Assembly (NCBI GenBank): GCA_020633555.1
Contig: JACKDL010000021.1
Coordinates: 38,373 to 102,372, forward strand
Source: Myxococcales bacterium
GTDB taxonomy: Bacteria; Myxococcota_A; Bradymonadia; UBA7976; UBA1532
DNA length: 64,000 nucleotides
Direction: 5' to 3'
A model generated the notes under the pieces. That model worked only from the letters and a program-made list of their open reading frames with translations. It was not told where the DNA came from and did no database searches. Positions 17,601-29,071 of the stretch are shown here, in pieces (position 1 is the stretch's first letter; each line of letters begins with the position of its first letter). Both the position numbers and the translations under genes were made by a program.

Positions 17601-17703
17601 AGGCGCGGTTTTGATAGGCTGAGCCCCGGTGAGCGCCATGCGCACACCCATAGGGCGGTCCCCAAGGGAGCGCCTGATTGACCACAGCATTCGGCAAGGC
17701 CGA

Positions 17704-18639
17704 ATGGGGGTTGGAAGCGTGGTTTTGCGTGTCTTGTGGCCCCCCAGGCTGGGGGCGATGTGGGTGGTGGGCCTTGGCCTGCTGAGCGGCTGCTTCGAAG
17801 TGGCGCCGCTGCCGCCGTGCCAGTTCAACGAGCAATGCGGTGAAGGTCAGCGCTGCGATCTCGACAGCGGCAAGTGCGTCAAGCGCGAGGGCGGCAACAC
17901 TCCGCTACCCCGCTTCGACATGGAGCCGCCGCCCGTCGCGCCCACGCTGGACTGGGTCTATGTGCCCGCGGGCGGCTTCGTCATGGGTGCCGACGACGGG
18001 GTGCCCAACGCCAACCCCGCCCACGAGGTCAGCCTGGCCGACGACTTCTTCGTGGCCCGCAACGAGGTGACCGTCGAGCACTACGCCCTGTGCGTGCAAG
18101 CCGGCATCTGTCGCGCTCCACGCACCGGCTCCCAGTGCAACTGGGAGGTCGCCGGCCGCGAGCAGCACCCCATCAACTGCATCTCGTGGTACGACGCCCG
18201 CGCCTTCGCCGGCTGGGCCGGCGGGCGCCTGCCCACCGAGGCCGAGTGGGAGTACCTGGCCCGCAGCAACGGCGCGGACGCCACCTACCCCTGGGGCGAG
18301 GAGCCCGTGAACTGCGATCGGGCCGCCCGCGGCGGGCCGGTGGGCGGCTGCGGCCCTGCGGGGACCCTGCCCGTCTGCACCCACCGCGAAGGCGACACCC
18401 AGACCGAGATCTGCGACCTCGCGGGCAACGTGGCCGAGTGGACCGCCGACGCCTGGCGCGAGGACTACACCGAGGCCCCCACCGACGGCAGCGCCCTCAA
18501 CGGCGACGAGAGCGAGCCGCGGGCGGTGCGCGGCGGGGGCTGGAACACCGAAGACGACGGGCTGCGCACCCGCGCCCGTCAGGCCATGGATCCCACCGAC
18601 TGGGCCGTGACCCTGGGCATCCGGGTCGTCCGCGAGTAG
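17704..18639 (+). CDS. SUMF1/EgtB-type (formylglycine-generating enzyme-like) domain lipoprotein
   Basis: 311 residues from ATG 17704; GTG 17629, ATG 17638 and ATG 17758 are alternatives, all leaving a lipobox (LLSGC) with Cys about 12 residues after the last Met. A short Cys-rich stretch (CQFNEQCGEGQRCDLDSGKC) follows the lipidation site. The FGE-sulfatase domain covers about 78-311: WVYVPAGGFVMG, NEVTVEHYALCV, GGRLPTEAEWEYLAR, GNVAEW and RAVRGGGWN are diagnostic. The exported location argues against classical sulfatase maturation. Relatives act on peptides or are carbohydrate-binding scaffolds, and whether this one is catalytic is unknown. Confidence 0.87.
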   Translation: MGVGSVVLRVLWPPRLGAMWVVGLGLLSGCFEVAPLPPCQFNEQCGEGQRCDLDSGKCVKREGGNTPLPRFDMEPPPVAPTLDWVYVPAGGFVMGADDGVPNANPAHEVSLADDFFVARNEVTVEHYALCVQAGICRAPRTGSQCNWEVAGREQHPINCISWYDARAFAGWAGGRLPTEAEWEYLARSNGADATYPWGEEPVNCDRAARGGPVGGCGPAGTLPVCTHREGDTQTEICDLAGNVAEWTADAWREDYTEAPTDGSALNGDESEPRAVRGGGWNTEDDGLRTRARQAMDPTDWAVTLGIRVVRE

Positions 18640-18762
18640 GCCCGCGTTCTCGCCCTCTTCGCTCCGGGGAACGCCTGCGACCACAGGCCACCTCGACCCC
18701 AGCGTCGAAAAGCTGACACCAGTCTTGGCGCGCCGCGATCGCCTGGGCGACACTCGCCCTCG

Positions 18763-20382
18763 ATGCTGAACCGAATCATGCGCCTGCAACGACAGCTCCG
18801 GGCCCGCCCCTCGGACGCCCGCCTATGGTGCGAGCTGGGCCGGGCGCGGGTGCAGATGGGTCAGCACGCCGAGGCGGCCGCCGAGCTGCAGAAGGCGCTG
18901 GAGCTGGCAAACCGCCAGCCAGACGTCTGGCTCTCGGCCGGGCAGGGCTTCCTGGAGCTGGGCGCGCTGGACCGGGCGCGGGAAGCGCTGGGCACCGCGA
19001 TCCGGCTCGAGCCCACCAGCGTCAACGCCCACCTGGCACTGGGGCGCACCCTCCAGAGCCTGGGTCACCCCGACGCCGCGGCCACGGTGTTCTCGGTGGC
19101 CGTGTGGCTCGAGGGCACCGACGGCCGGGCCCGCGCTGGTCTCGCGCAGACGCTGATCGAGCTGGACGCCTACGATGAGGCCGAGGTGCAGCTCCACGCG
19201 GCGCTCGACGACGATCCGCAGGCCATCGAGCCGTGGCTGGTGTGGGCCGATCTGCACCACGCCCGAGCCGACGCCCTGGGCAGCGTCGAGGCCCTGCAGC
19301 GGGCCTTCTCGCTCGACCCCCGCGACCGCCGGGTGGGCCTGCGGCTCGCCGACGAGCTGATGGTGTGCGAGCGCCACCACGAGGCCTTCAGCGTGCTGCA
19401 GGAGCTGAAGGCTCACTGGCCCGATGACGGCAGCGTGCTCGCCGCCGTGGGCCGCACCGAGGCCGCCCTGGGCCGCCACGAGAGCGCCATCGGCACCCTT
19501 CGCCGGGCCGCCAGCCTGGGCGCCGACGAGGCGTGGGCGCCGCTGGCGGATCTGCTCGAGGCCCACGGCCGCGTGGACGACGCTGTCGAAGCCTTGCGGC
19601 AGGCCCACCGAGCCTTCCCCGACGACGGAGACGTGGCCGTGCAGCTCGGCGAGGCCCTGGTGGCCGCCGAGCAGTTCGACGACGCCGTCAAGGTGTTGGC
19701 GCGGGCCGTCATGTCGAACCGCGACGATCACCGCCTGCACGACCTGCTGGGCCGCATTGTGGGCCCGGCGGCCGCCTTCGACCTGGACGATCTGCCCGAG
19801 GACGAGACGGCCGAGGTGGCCCAGCGGCCCATCACCAGCCCCAGCAGCTTCGAGGGGCTGGCCCGCGACGACGCGGCCATCGCCGGCGACCTGAGCCAGT
19901 TCAACCTGGTGGATCTGCTGGAGTTTCTGCGGCTGAACCGGCGCACGGGCATCTTGCGCACCGCCAGCAAGCAGGGCGTGGGCGAACTGATGCTGGTGGA
20001 GGGCCGCCTGGCAGGCGCCAGCACCACCAACACCGAGCGGCTGGGCGACCGCCTCGCCGCTGCCGGGCTCGTGCACCCCGACGCCCTGGACGAGGCGGTG
20101 GCGCTGCAGCACAGCATGCACGAGCAGGAGCCCCTGGGCCGCATCCTGCTGGAGCGTGAGCACGTGGCGCCGGCGGATCTGCGCAAGGTCATCGCCGAGC
20201 AGGTCATGGGCGCCATCACCGAGATCGTGGGCTGGGAGAGCGGCCGCTTCGCCTTCGAGGCCGACGAGCTGGTGCGCGACCGGGTGCTGCACCCCGCCCT
20301 GGAGCTGGACACCGGCCAGATCATGTTGGACGTGCTGCGGCTGCTGGACGAGCGCCGTCACCACGCCAGCCGCGCGCACTGA
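18763..20382 (+). CDS. TPR-repeat protein with C-terminal DUF4388 (PATAN) domain
   Basis: 539 residues, cytoplasmic. About nine tetratricopeptide repeats fill residues 5-335 (for example LWCELGRARVQMGQHAEAAAELQKALEL). After an acidic linker, a DUF4388 domain begins near 370 (GDLSQFNLVDLLEFLRLNRRTGILRTAS...GELMLVEGRLAGAST) and runs to about 515. DUF4388/PATAN modules are common in myxobacterial and deltaproteobacterial regulatory proteins, fused to receivers, kinases and TPRs, and probably mediate protein-protein signalling. Start ATG 18763 has no clear ribosome-binding site. It converges on the pseudokinase gene with a 31-bp gap. Confidence 0.9.
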   Translation: MLNRIMRLQRQLRARPSDARLWCELGRARVQMGQHAEAAAELQKALELANRQPDVWLSAGQGFLELGALDRAREALGTAIRLEPTSVNAHLALGRTLQSLGHPDAAATVFSVAVWLEGTDGRARAGLAQTLIELDAYDEAEVQLHAALDDDPQAIEPWLVWADLHHARADALGSVEALQRAFSLDPRDRRVGLRLADELMVCERHHEAFSVLQELKAHWPDDGSVLAAVGRTEAALGRHESAIGTLRRAASLGADEAWAPLADLLEAHGRVDDAVEALRQAHRAFPDDGDVAVQLGEALVAAEQFDDAVKVLARAVMSNRDDHRLHDLLGRIVGPAAAFDLDDLPEDETAEVAQRPITSPSSFEGLARDDAAIAGDLSQFNLVDLLEFLRLNRRTGILRTASKQGVGELMLVEGRLAGASTTNTERLGDRLAAAGLVHPDALDEAVALQHSMHEQEPLGRILLEREHVAPADLRKVIAEQVMGAITEIVGWESGRFAFEADELVRDRVLHPALELDTGQIMLDVLRLLDERRHHASRAH

Positions 20383-20413
20383 CGGGCCCCGCCCGGGCGC
20401 TCCCTGGCCGAGC

Positions 20414-21427
20414 TCAGCCCGCCAGCTTCGCCACCACCCAGGCAAACGCGAGCAAACCCGCCAACGCCACCGCGATCCATGGCCAGGCCGGCGCGGGCGG
20501 TGGCGGCGCGGGCACCCGCCCGGGCGGCGCCGCCCCAAGGGACTCCGGCGGCGGGGGTGCTGCGGGCGCTGGGGCCTCGGTCACCGGCGCCCGGATGCCC
20601 GACACGCTCATCAGGGCCCTCCGCATGGTGGACGCGCTCTGGAACCGACTCTCGGGCCGCTTGGCCAGGGCGCGGTCGATGAGGGCCGCCACGCCGCCAG
20701 GCACCTGCACGCTGGGGTTGGCGAAGGTCAAGCTGGGCACCGCGGACAGCAGGTGCTCACGCGCGAGCGCCGGCCCGGTGGGCGCCTCGAAGGGCGTGCG
20801 CCCGGTGAGCATGTGGAACAGCATGGCGCCCACGGCATAGACGTCGGCGGGCGGCCCGCCCCGGCCCGAGGCGATGCGCTCCGGCGCCATGTAGTGCAGG
20901 CGCTTGCGGCTGAGCTGGGGCGTCACCGTGGCCAGCAGCGCCGCCAACGGCGCCCGGTCCCCCCCGTGGATGGGCCGCAGCTTCACCTGGTCCAGCCGAT
21001 CGAGGAACACGCCCGAAGGCTCGGGCGACAGGTGCAGCACGCCCGAGCGGTGGGCGTGATCCAGGGCGTCCAGAAGCTGCAGCGCGATGGGCACCGCGCG
21101 GTCCAGCGGCATGGGCTGCCCCCCCGAGAGCAGCTCGCTCAGCGGCTGCCCGTCCGAGAGCTCGCACACGAAGTAGGGCAGCCCGTCCAGCGTCCTGCCC
21201 GCGCCGTGGACCTTCATCAGGCGGGGGTGGTCGAGCTGCCGGATGCGGGCGAAGCGCACCTCGGCGTCCTCGGCCCCGTCGCGCTCGTCGATGCGGATGG
21301 CCACCTGACGGCCCGCGCCTTCACCCAGCCAGACCACCGTGCCCTCGCCCACACCCAGCGGCTCGCGCAGGGTATAGACCCCAAGCTGGGTGCCACTGAG
21401 ATCACGGATGCCCGGCGGGAGCTGCAA
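20414..21427 (-). CDS. Serine/threonine-protein kinase fold, predicted pseudokinase, membrane-anchored
   Basis: 337 residues from TTG 21427, chosen because GAGGA lies about seven bases upstream; TTG 21502 is the longer alternative. The kinase fold is clear (LGVGEGTVV loop, YMAPERI at about 178-184, DVYAVGAMLFHMLTGRTPF), but catalytic residues are missing. The VAIK Lys is Arg45, HRD is His-Leu-Ser (131-133), and the DFG position reads RPIHG. A Pro/Ala-rich linker and one C-terminal transmembrane helix (about 312-335) tether it. It may act as a signalling scaffold or allosteric partner, perhaps of the convergent TPR-DUF4388 protein or the divergent glycogen phosphorylase. Function is inferred. 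Confidence 0.82.
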   Translation of the reverse strand: MQLPPGIRDLSGTQLGVYTLREPLGVGEGTVVWLGEGAGRQVAIRIDERDGAEDAEVRFARIRQLDHPRLMKVHGAGRTLDGLPYFVCELSDGQPLSELLSGGQPMPLDRAVPIALQLLDALDHAHRSGVLHLSPEPSGVFLDRLDQVKLRPIHGGDRAPLAALLATVTPQLSRKRLHYMAPERIASGRGGPPADVYAVGAMLFHMLTGRTPFEAPTGPALAREHLLSAVPSLTFANPSVQVPGGVAALIDRALAKRPESRFQSASTMRRALMSVSGIRAPVTEAPAPAAPPPPESLGAAPPGRVPAPPPPAPAWPWIAVALAGLLAFAWVVAKLAG

Positions 21428-21495
21428 AGGGGGTCCTCGTCCACGTCGAAAGGGCGCACACGGCCCCGCCTCGGGTGTAACCCCCGGGACCGTCC

Positions 21496-21523
21496 GGCTC
21501 AAGTTTACAGGCTCAAGTTTACA
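21496..21523. repeat. Two tandem copies of a 14-bp A/T-rich motif
   Basis: GGCTCAAGTTTACA occurs twice head to tail (21496-21509, 21510-21523) in the divergent gap between the pseudokinase and glgP. The region is A/T-rich for this genome, so the repeats probably overlap a promoter and may be an operator. A long pseudokinase start (TTG 21502) would lie inside the repeat, another reason to prefer the shorter start. Confidence 0.5.
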
Positions 21524-21633
21524 GGGAGATCGTAGCGGCGCGCAGCGGCCGCGTCGCCCACTCAGGCCACCCTTGACCCGGCGGGTGGTGCCTGTCGAAA
21601 TGCCGGCGACGTCTGCCCGGCCAGGAGCCCACC

Positions 21634-24105
<2,472 letters not shown>

Positions 24106-24121
24106 CCGGGGCGCCGCGCCT

Positions 24122-24154
24122 CGGCGGCTCGCCGACCTCGCGGTCGGGCCGCCG
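24122..24154. terminator. Nested hairpin between convergent glgP and pentaheme cytochrome genes
   Basis: Outer arms CGGCGGC (24122-24128) and GCCGCCG (24148-24154), and inner arms CCGAC (24132-24136) and GTCGG (24143-24147), form one two-part stem. It lies 17 bp after the glgP stop and 48 bp from the cytochrome stop, so it is a likely bidirectional terminator. There is no T-run. Confidence 0.6.
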
Positions 24155-24201
24155 GGGGCGCCCGTGGAGGGACCGAGGCGGGGCCTGCGCCCCACCCGCG
24201 T

Positions 24202-25983
24202 TCACAGATCGCGGCTGGCCCGAGCCATGGTCTCGGGCCGCTGATCCACCCGATCCAGGTAGTAGCGCAGCGCCCGGATCTCGGGCGTGTCGACGATGAA
24301 CAGCTCCTCGGCGAAGCGCGGATCCAGCACCTGGTGCAGCACCACGGCCACCACCTTGGCGGTGCCGGCGGGCAGCAGGTACTCGGTGGTGTCCGAGCCC
24401 GCCATGAAGTCGGGATCGCCCTCGACGCCCATGGGCAGGGTGCGCTCGGCGTCGCGGTGAGCGTTCGTCCAGCCCAGGGGCAGGATCCGGTTGTCCTTGC
24501 AGTAGCTGGCCCCGCGCAGCAGCCGCCAGGTGGGCTTGCCGTCGGGATCGCACATGATCGAGCTGTAGATCTGCACCTGATCGGGGCGCGAGATCACCTG
24601 CCGGTGGGGCATGGTGGGCCCGCTGTGGCGCTCGATGGGCAGCACCCGGCCCTCGGCCAGGATCCGCCCCTGATCGTTGAAGCCGCCGCTGTCGAACAGC
24701 ACAGCGCCCGCCGCATCCAGCGCGGTGACCCGCAGCCACACCCGCCGGCTGGGGAACCCGGTGGGCAGCTTGTGGCCCACCTGGTTGATCAGGGTCACGG
24801 GCACCCGGATCTTGTCGCCCTCGACCACCGGCTCGCCGATCTGCACGTCGGCGCCCGTGGTCAGCATCTGCCGGGCCGCCTCGATGTTGGCGTTGAAGGC
24901 CTCGGCCGTGGCCATGGACGAGAGCTGCTCGCGGAAGTCGCGCAGCACCTGAGGCATCAGCGTGTTGCCGCCCACCAGCAGGTGGCGCCCGAAGGGCTCG
25001 CGCCGATCCAGACCGATGAAGTCGCCCCCCGGCGGGCTGCGGGCGATGTAGGTCCGCGTGGGCACGCCGTCCTCGTCGAACTGCGGCATGTGGCAGGCCT
25101 GGCAGGTGGTCTCGTCGTCGGGGTAGCTCGAGTTGCGCCACTCCAGGTAGGTGGCCTGCTCCACCAGGGTGTGCCCCGTGGGCCGCGCCTCGGCGGTCAT
25201 GGTCGGCGTCTGCAGCACGTGGCAGGTGCCGCACAGGGCGCTGTCGAGCACGTGGTTGCCCAGCGTGGGCGTGTACCCCGTGTGGTTGATCATGGGGCCC
25301 GTGGCCGGGTCGCGGTGCGGCCCGAAGATGCGGCGCTCCTCGTGGATCTCCCAGCCGCCGTCGAAGCTCTCCTCGGTCCCCAGGTTGTCGGGGCGGATCT
25401 GGTGGCAGGTGGTGCAGTTGGCGCCGTCGCGGGCCAGCATCCCCACCTTGTTGGCCGCCAGGAGCATGCTGGCGTCCTTCTGCTCCGCCTCGCGCCAGCC
25501 GGCCGGCGAGTGGCAGCTCAGGCACTTGCTCTCGATGAACTCCTTGGCCAGCGGCGTGGTGGCCGTCTCGGCCGACATGGTGGCGCGCCAAAGCGGATCC
25601 CGCGCGGCGTTGGCCATCATGCTGCCCTGCCAGATGTTGAAGGGCCCGATGGCGCGATCCTGGGCATCGCGCATGGCCGAGGCGGCCGCGGTGTTCGAGT
25701 GGCACAGGGCGCACACCAGGCTGGTGGCGAAGCGCCCCTCCTGCACGGCGGTGGCCACGGGCGGCGCCGGCAGCGGCTCGGGCTCGCCCAGCTCGACCTG
25801 CGCGTCGATGATGAAGGCGGCGTCCACCGGGGCGACGCCCTCGTCGGCCGCGCCGCCGTCCACGGCCTGATCCGCCGCGGCGCCGTCCACCGGGGTCGGA
25901 TCCCCCGCGGGCGGCTCGCCGTCGTCACAGGCCCACAGGCCCAGGGCCCCAAGGGCCAGGAACATCAGTGCAAGATGGCGCAT
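24202..25983 (-). CDS. Pentaheme c-type cytochrome lipoprotein
   Basis: 593 residues. The lipobox is GLWAC (Cys19) followed by DDG, then a 65-residue Asp/Ala-rich linker. Five CxxCH motifs, CALCH, CLSCH, CTTCH, CGTCH and CQACH, fall in the first 300 residues, with distal His residues in between, as in cytochrome c554/c552-type electron carriers. The C-terminal 290 residues are heme-free and beta-rich (VGHKLPTGFPSRRVWLRVTALD is a recurring segment of this type), perhaps a docking domain. Extracytoplasmic electron transfer is the likely role. Start ATG 25983 has AAGGGGA upstream. It is the second multiheme lipoprotein in the window. Confidence 0.9.
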   Translation of the reverse strand: MRHLALMFLALGALGLWACDDGEPPAGDPTPVDGAAADQAVDGGAADEGVAPVDAAFIIDAQVELGEPEPLPAPPVATAVQEGRFATSLVCALCHSNTAAASAMRDAQDRAIGPFNIWQGSMMANAARDPLWRATMSAETATTPLAKEFIESKCLSCHSPAGWREAEQKDASMLLAANKVGMLARDGANCTTCHQIRPDNLGTEESFDGGWEIHEERRIFGPHRDPATGPMINHTGYTPTLGNHVLDSALCGTCHVLQTPTMTAEARPTGHTLVEQATYLEWRNSSYPDDETTCQACHMPQFDEDGVPTRTYIARSPPGGDFIGLDRREPFGRHLLVGGNTLMPQVLRDFREQLSSMATAEAFNANIEAARQMLTTGADVQIGEPVVEGDKIRVPVTLINQVGHKLPTGFPSRRVWLRVTALDAAGAVLFDSGGFNDQGRILAEGRVLPIERHSGPTMPHRQVISRPDQVQIYSSIMCDPDGKPTWRLLRGASYCKDNRILPLGWTNAHRDAERTLPMGVEGDPDFMAGSDTTEYLLPAGTAKVVAVVLHQVLDPRFAEELFIVDTPEIRALRYYLDRVDQRPETMARASRDL

Positions 25984-26081
25984 GGGGGTCCCCTTCCCGC
26001 GCAGCCGTTGAATTCGAAGGCGCGGATATTTTGCACAGACGGCGGCCCAGGGGAAGCACGCCGCCGATTTTGGCCCGGCTC

Positions 26082-27263
26082 TCAGTCTTCTTCGGGCGTA
26101 ACGGAGCGAGGCGTGGGGCGACCCAGCGGGACCGCGGGCACCGGCAGGGGCACGTCGCTCACCAGCCGATCGCGCCCGGTGCGCTTGGCGCGGTAGAGCG
26201 CGGCGTCCGCCCGGCGCAGCAGATCATCCAGATCGGTGCCGGTGGCCACGCCGGCGCTGGCCGTCACCCCCGCCAGCTCCTTGATCTTCGCTCGCGCGGC
26301 CTCGGCCCAGCCGCGGGCCTCGTTGGCTTCGCCCGCCAGCAGGAGCGCGAACTCCTCACCGCCCAGGCGGCCAGCGATGAGCCGCTCGCCCGCCACCTCG
26401 CGCAGGGCCTGCCCCACCGCCTTCAGCACCCGATCACCGGCCTTGTGCCCGTGCTCGTCGTTGATCTTCTTGAAGTGATCCACGTCCAGGTAGATGAGGC
26501 TGACGGTCAGGTCATACAGGCGCGCCTCGGACAGCCGGAGCTGGGCGAAGTCCAGGAAGGTACGGCGGGCCATCACCCCGGTCAGCGCGTCCATGCGCTG
26601 GGCCTCGTCCACCTCGTCGGCGTAGAGCGCCAGCGCGCCGTGCAGGCCGTCCAGCAGGTAGACCACCAGCATGAACAGCGCCAGCCCGCCCACGAACAGC
26701 GGCAGCAGGCCCACCGTGATGGGCGCGCCCCAGCCCAACAGCCCCAACGCCAGCGGCACCACCGCGCCCACGCCGATGACCGCCTGGCCCAGGCGCCGCG
26801 TGGGCGCCAGGAAGACCCCCAGCGCCAGCAGCAGGAACAGCGGCGCCAGCAGGTGCAGCCCGGGCGTGGCCGACCGCTCGGCGTGGCGGCTGACCGCCCA
26901 GGCGCCCACGAAGGTGGCCCACAGCACCCCAGGCCCCAGCCACCGGCGCAGGCCGGGCCGCGTGGCCAGCAAGCACAGCGCCACCCCCACCACCGCCGCG
27001 ATGGGCTCCCACAGCGGCCCGGGGCCCACGGTGCCCAGCACGTCCACCTCGAGGGTCGTGCCGGCCACCATCAGGGTGAACGCCACCAGCAGGGCGAAGC
27101 GGAACAGGGGCCCATGGGCCGCCTGGATCAGGCCCACGCTGTGCCCGGCCATGCCACCGGACCAGCCGCCGGGCTTCCAGCGGGCCAGCACGCGCTCCGT
27201 CACGCTGGCCGGGGGCTCCGGGCGCGGCGCGCCGTCAAGCTCGGTTTCGGGTCTCTTCCGCAC
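26082..27263 (-). CDS. Membrane diguanylate cyclase (GGDEF domain)
   Basis: 393 residues starting at GTG 27263. Six or so hydrophobic segments between about 50 and 205 form a membrane sensor region without a recognised name. The GGDEF domain covers about 215-375: DALTGVMARR, the metal-binding YLDVDHFKKIND (Asp260, Asp262), and an intact active site GGEEF at 301-305. No RxxD inhibitory I-site is visible upstream of GGEEF, so product feedback through that site is unlikely. It should make cyclic di-GMP from two GTP. It lies downstream of glpD on the same strand, separated by a hairpin. Confidence 0.92.
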   Translation of the reverse strand: MRKRPETELDGAPRPEPPASVTERVLARWKPGGWSGGMAGHSVGLIQAAHGPLFRFALLVAFTLMVAGTTLEVDVLGTVGPGPLWEPIAAVVGVALCLLATRPGLRRWLGPGVLWATFVGAWAVSRHAERSATPGLHLLAPLFLLLALGVFLAPTRRLGQAVIGVGAVVPLALGLLGWGAPITVGLLPLFVGGLALFMLVVYLLDGLHGALALYADEVDEAQRMDALTGVMARRTFLDFAQLRLSEARLYDLTVSLIYLDVDHFKKINDEHGHKAGDRVLKAVGQALREVAGERLIAGRLGGEEFALLLAGEANEARGWAEAARAKIKELAGVTASAGVATGTDLDDLLRRADAALYRAKRTGRDRLVSDVPLPVPAVPLGRPTPRSVTPEED

Positions 27264-27322
27264 GGGCGCAGCCTACCGCAGGCCGTGTGGTTTTGGGATG
27301 TTCGTCCCCGCGCCGCGGGCAC

Positions 27323-27346
27323 GAACCGCCGTGATTCTGGCGGTTT
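27323..27346 (-). terminator. Hairpin after glpD
   Basis: AACCGCC (27324-27330) pairs with GGCGGTT (27339-27345) across an 8-base loop, with a flanking G-T pair. It lies about 20 bp past the glpD stop in the leftward transcript, before the diguanylate cyclase gene. The G/C content of the stem is moderate and no T-run follows, so this is tentative. Confidence 0.4.
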
Positions 27347-27364
27347 CCCGGTGGCCCGGCGGGC

Positions 27365-29005
27365 TCAGGCGGCGTGATCGAAGGGCGTGGCCTCGCCCGC
27401 CTCGGGGAAGTACTCGCGCCAGCGGGCCTCGGCCTCGTTGCCGAAGAAGATCCGGCAGGCCGCCTTCAGCCCCTCGCTCTGCAGCAGCCGCTCGCGCTCC
27501 ACCACCAGCGCGATCTTCGAGCGCCGCCGCAGGAAGTCGTCCAGGGTCACCACCATCTCGCGCTCGGCGGTGTGCCACAGCTCGCAGCGCAGGTACTCGC
27601 TGGTCTCGATGAGCACCTCGCCCATCTTGGGATCGCGGCGGATGTCCTCGAGCATGTCGAAGGCCGCCCGGCCGTAGCGCCGCCACAGCCGGTCGCTCAG
27701 CGACTCGGCAGCATACGGCGCGGCCAACGCGTCCAGCCCCATCAGCCGGGCCTGGTGGTAGAACTGCGAACGCACCTTGGCCGGCGGCTCGCCGTACCAG
27801 CGATAGCGCGGGTAGCGCAGGGCCACCCCCGCCTGCCGCAGCAGGGCGCACACCTCGTCGCCCACGTTCACGCAGTCCGTCAGCTTGCCCCCGAAGATGC
27901 TGACGAAGCGGCGCTTCTCGTCCAGCTCGAGCTCGTGCTTGCGGCTCAGCTTCGTCCAGTCGACGCCCTCGCTCCCCTCGCCCGCGCCCTGCACCACCAG
28001 CGGCCGCACGCCACAGCGCTCGCTGATGACGTCCGCCACCGTCAGCGGCCGCTCCAGCAGCAGCCGCTTGTTGATGTTGTCGAGCACGAACTGGCGATCC
28101 TCGGGGGTCACCTCGCTGTGGGGGCTGGGCATGCGGGTGTCGGTGGTGCCGATCACCGTGCGGCGCCCCATGGGGATGGCGAAGAACAGCCGCCCGTCGT
28201 CGGCGAAGAAGGTCAGCACCCGCTTGTGGGGCGTGATGCGGTCCACCACCAGGTGCACGCCCTTGCTGAACACGTGCTGGTGCCTGGTCTTCTGGCCGGC
28301 CTGCTTGTTGAATGCGTCCGCGAAGGGCCCGCACGCGTTCACGATGGCCTTGGCGGTGATGTCGAAGGTGCGCCCGCTGCGCACATCCCGCGCCTGCACC
28401 TGCCAGTAGATGCCGTCCCAGCGGGCCTCGGTGGCTTCGACGTAGTTGGCCGCAATGCAGCCGTGGTTCATGGCCTGCCGCACGAAGCGGAAAACGAACC
28501 GGCTGTCGTTGTCGTGCAGGTAGCAGTCGCTGTACTCCACCCCGCCGATGCTGCGCGAGGTGTCGACCACCGGCTCTTCGGCCTGGATCTGCTTCTTGCT
28601 CAGCCAGCGCGGCGAGCGGGTGAAGAAGTTGCCGATGGCCCAGTACAGCAGCGTCGCCGCGTACATCATCCAAGACGGGAAGCGGAAGCCCTGCTCCAGG
28701 TTCACGAAGAAGCGGATCTCGCGCACCGAGCTGGGGAACGCCCGCAGCAGGTTGTTGCGGCTGGTGCACAGCTTGCGCACCAGGCCGAACTCGTAGCTCT
28801 CGAGGTACTTGATGCCCCCCCAGGCCAGGTTCGACGACTGCTGCGAGGTGAACCCCGCGAAGTCCCCGCGGTCGATGAGGCCCACGTGGGCCCCCTTGGC
28901 CGCCAGGGCCGCCGCCGAGACGGCCCCGTTGATGCCGCCGCCCACCACCAGCACGTCGAAGGGCTGGCGGTCGAGCTTGTCCAGGTTGGTTTGACGCAGA
29001 CTCAT
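27365..29005 (-). CDS. glpD: Glycerol-3-phosphate dehydrogenase/oxidase (FAD-dependent)
   Basis: 546 residues. The FAD-binding GGGINGA is at about 22-28, followed by DRGDFAGFTSQQSSNLAWGGIKYLES, the family signature. GTTDTRMPSP and FVSIFGGKLTDC lie in the catalytic and C-terminal halves. GlpD oxidises sn-glycerol-3-phosphate to dihydroxyacetone phosphate on the membrane and passes electrons to quinone. Its product is also the acceptor in one route to ether lipids, of interest given the elb-like locus 27 kb away, although no physical link is shown. ATG 29005 was preferred over GTG 29020 because family homology begins right after. It follows korB on the same strand with a 66-bp gap. Confidence 0.92.
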   Translation of the reverse strand: MSLRQTNLDKLDRQPFDVLVVGGGINGAVSAAALAAKGAHVGLIDRGDFAGFTSQQSSNLAWGGIKYLESYEFGLVRKLCTSRNNLLRAFPSSVREIRFFVNLEQGFRFPSWMMYAATLLYWAIGNFFTRSPRWLSKKQIQAEEPVVDTSRSIGGVEYSDCYLHDNDSRFVFRFVRQAMNHGCIAANYVEATEARWDGIYWQVQARDVRSGRTFDITAKAIVNACGPFADAFNKQAGQKTRHQHVFSKGVHLVVDRITPHKRVLTFFADDGRLFFAIPMGRRTVIGTTDTRMPSPHSEVTPEDRQFVLDNINKRLLLERPLTVADVISERCGVRPLVVQGAGEGSEGVDWTKLSRKHELELDEKRRFVSIFGGKLTDCVNVGDEVCALLRQAGVALRYPRYRWYGEPPAKVRSQFYHQARLMGLDALAAPYAAESLSDRLWRRYGRAAFDMLEDIRRDPKMGEVLIETSEYLRCELWHTAEREMVVTLDDFLRRRSKIALVVERERLLQSEGLKAACRIFFGNEAEARWREYFPEAGEATPFDHAA

Positions 29006-29071
29006 GGCAGAGGGATCCACCAGACCGGGGGGGTCACGTCAAGCGCCGGGCGCGCAAATTGACGCAGCGCG

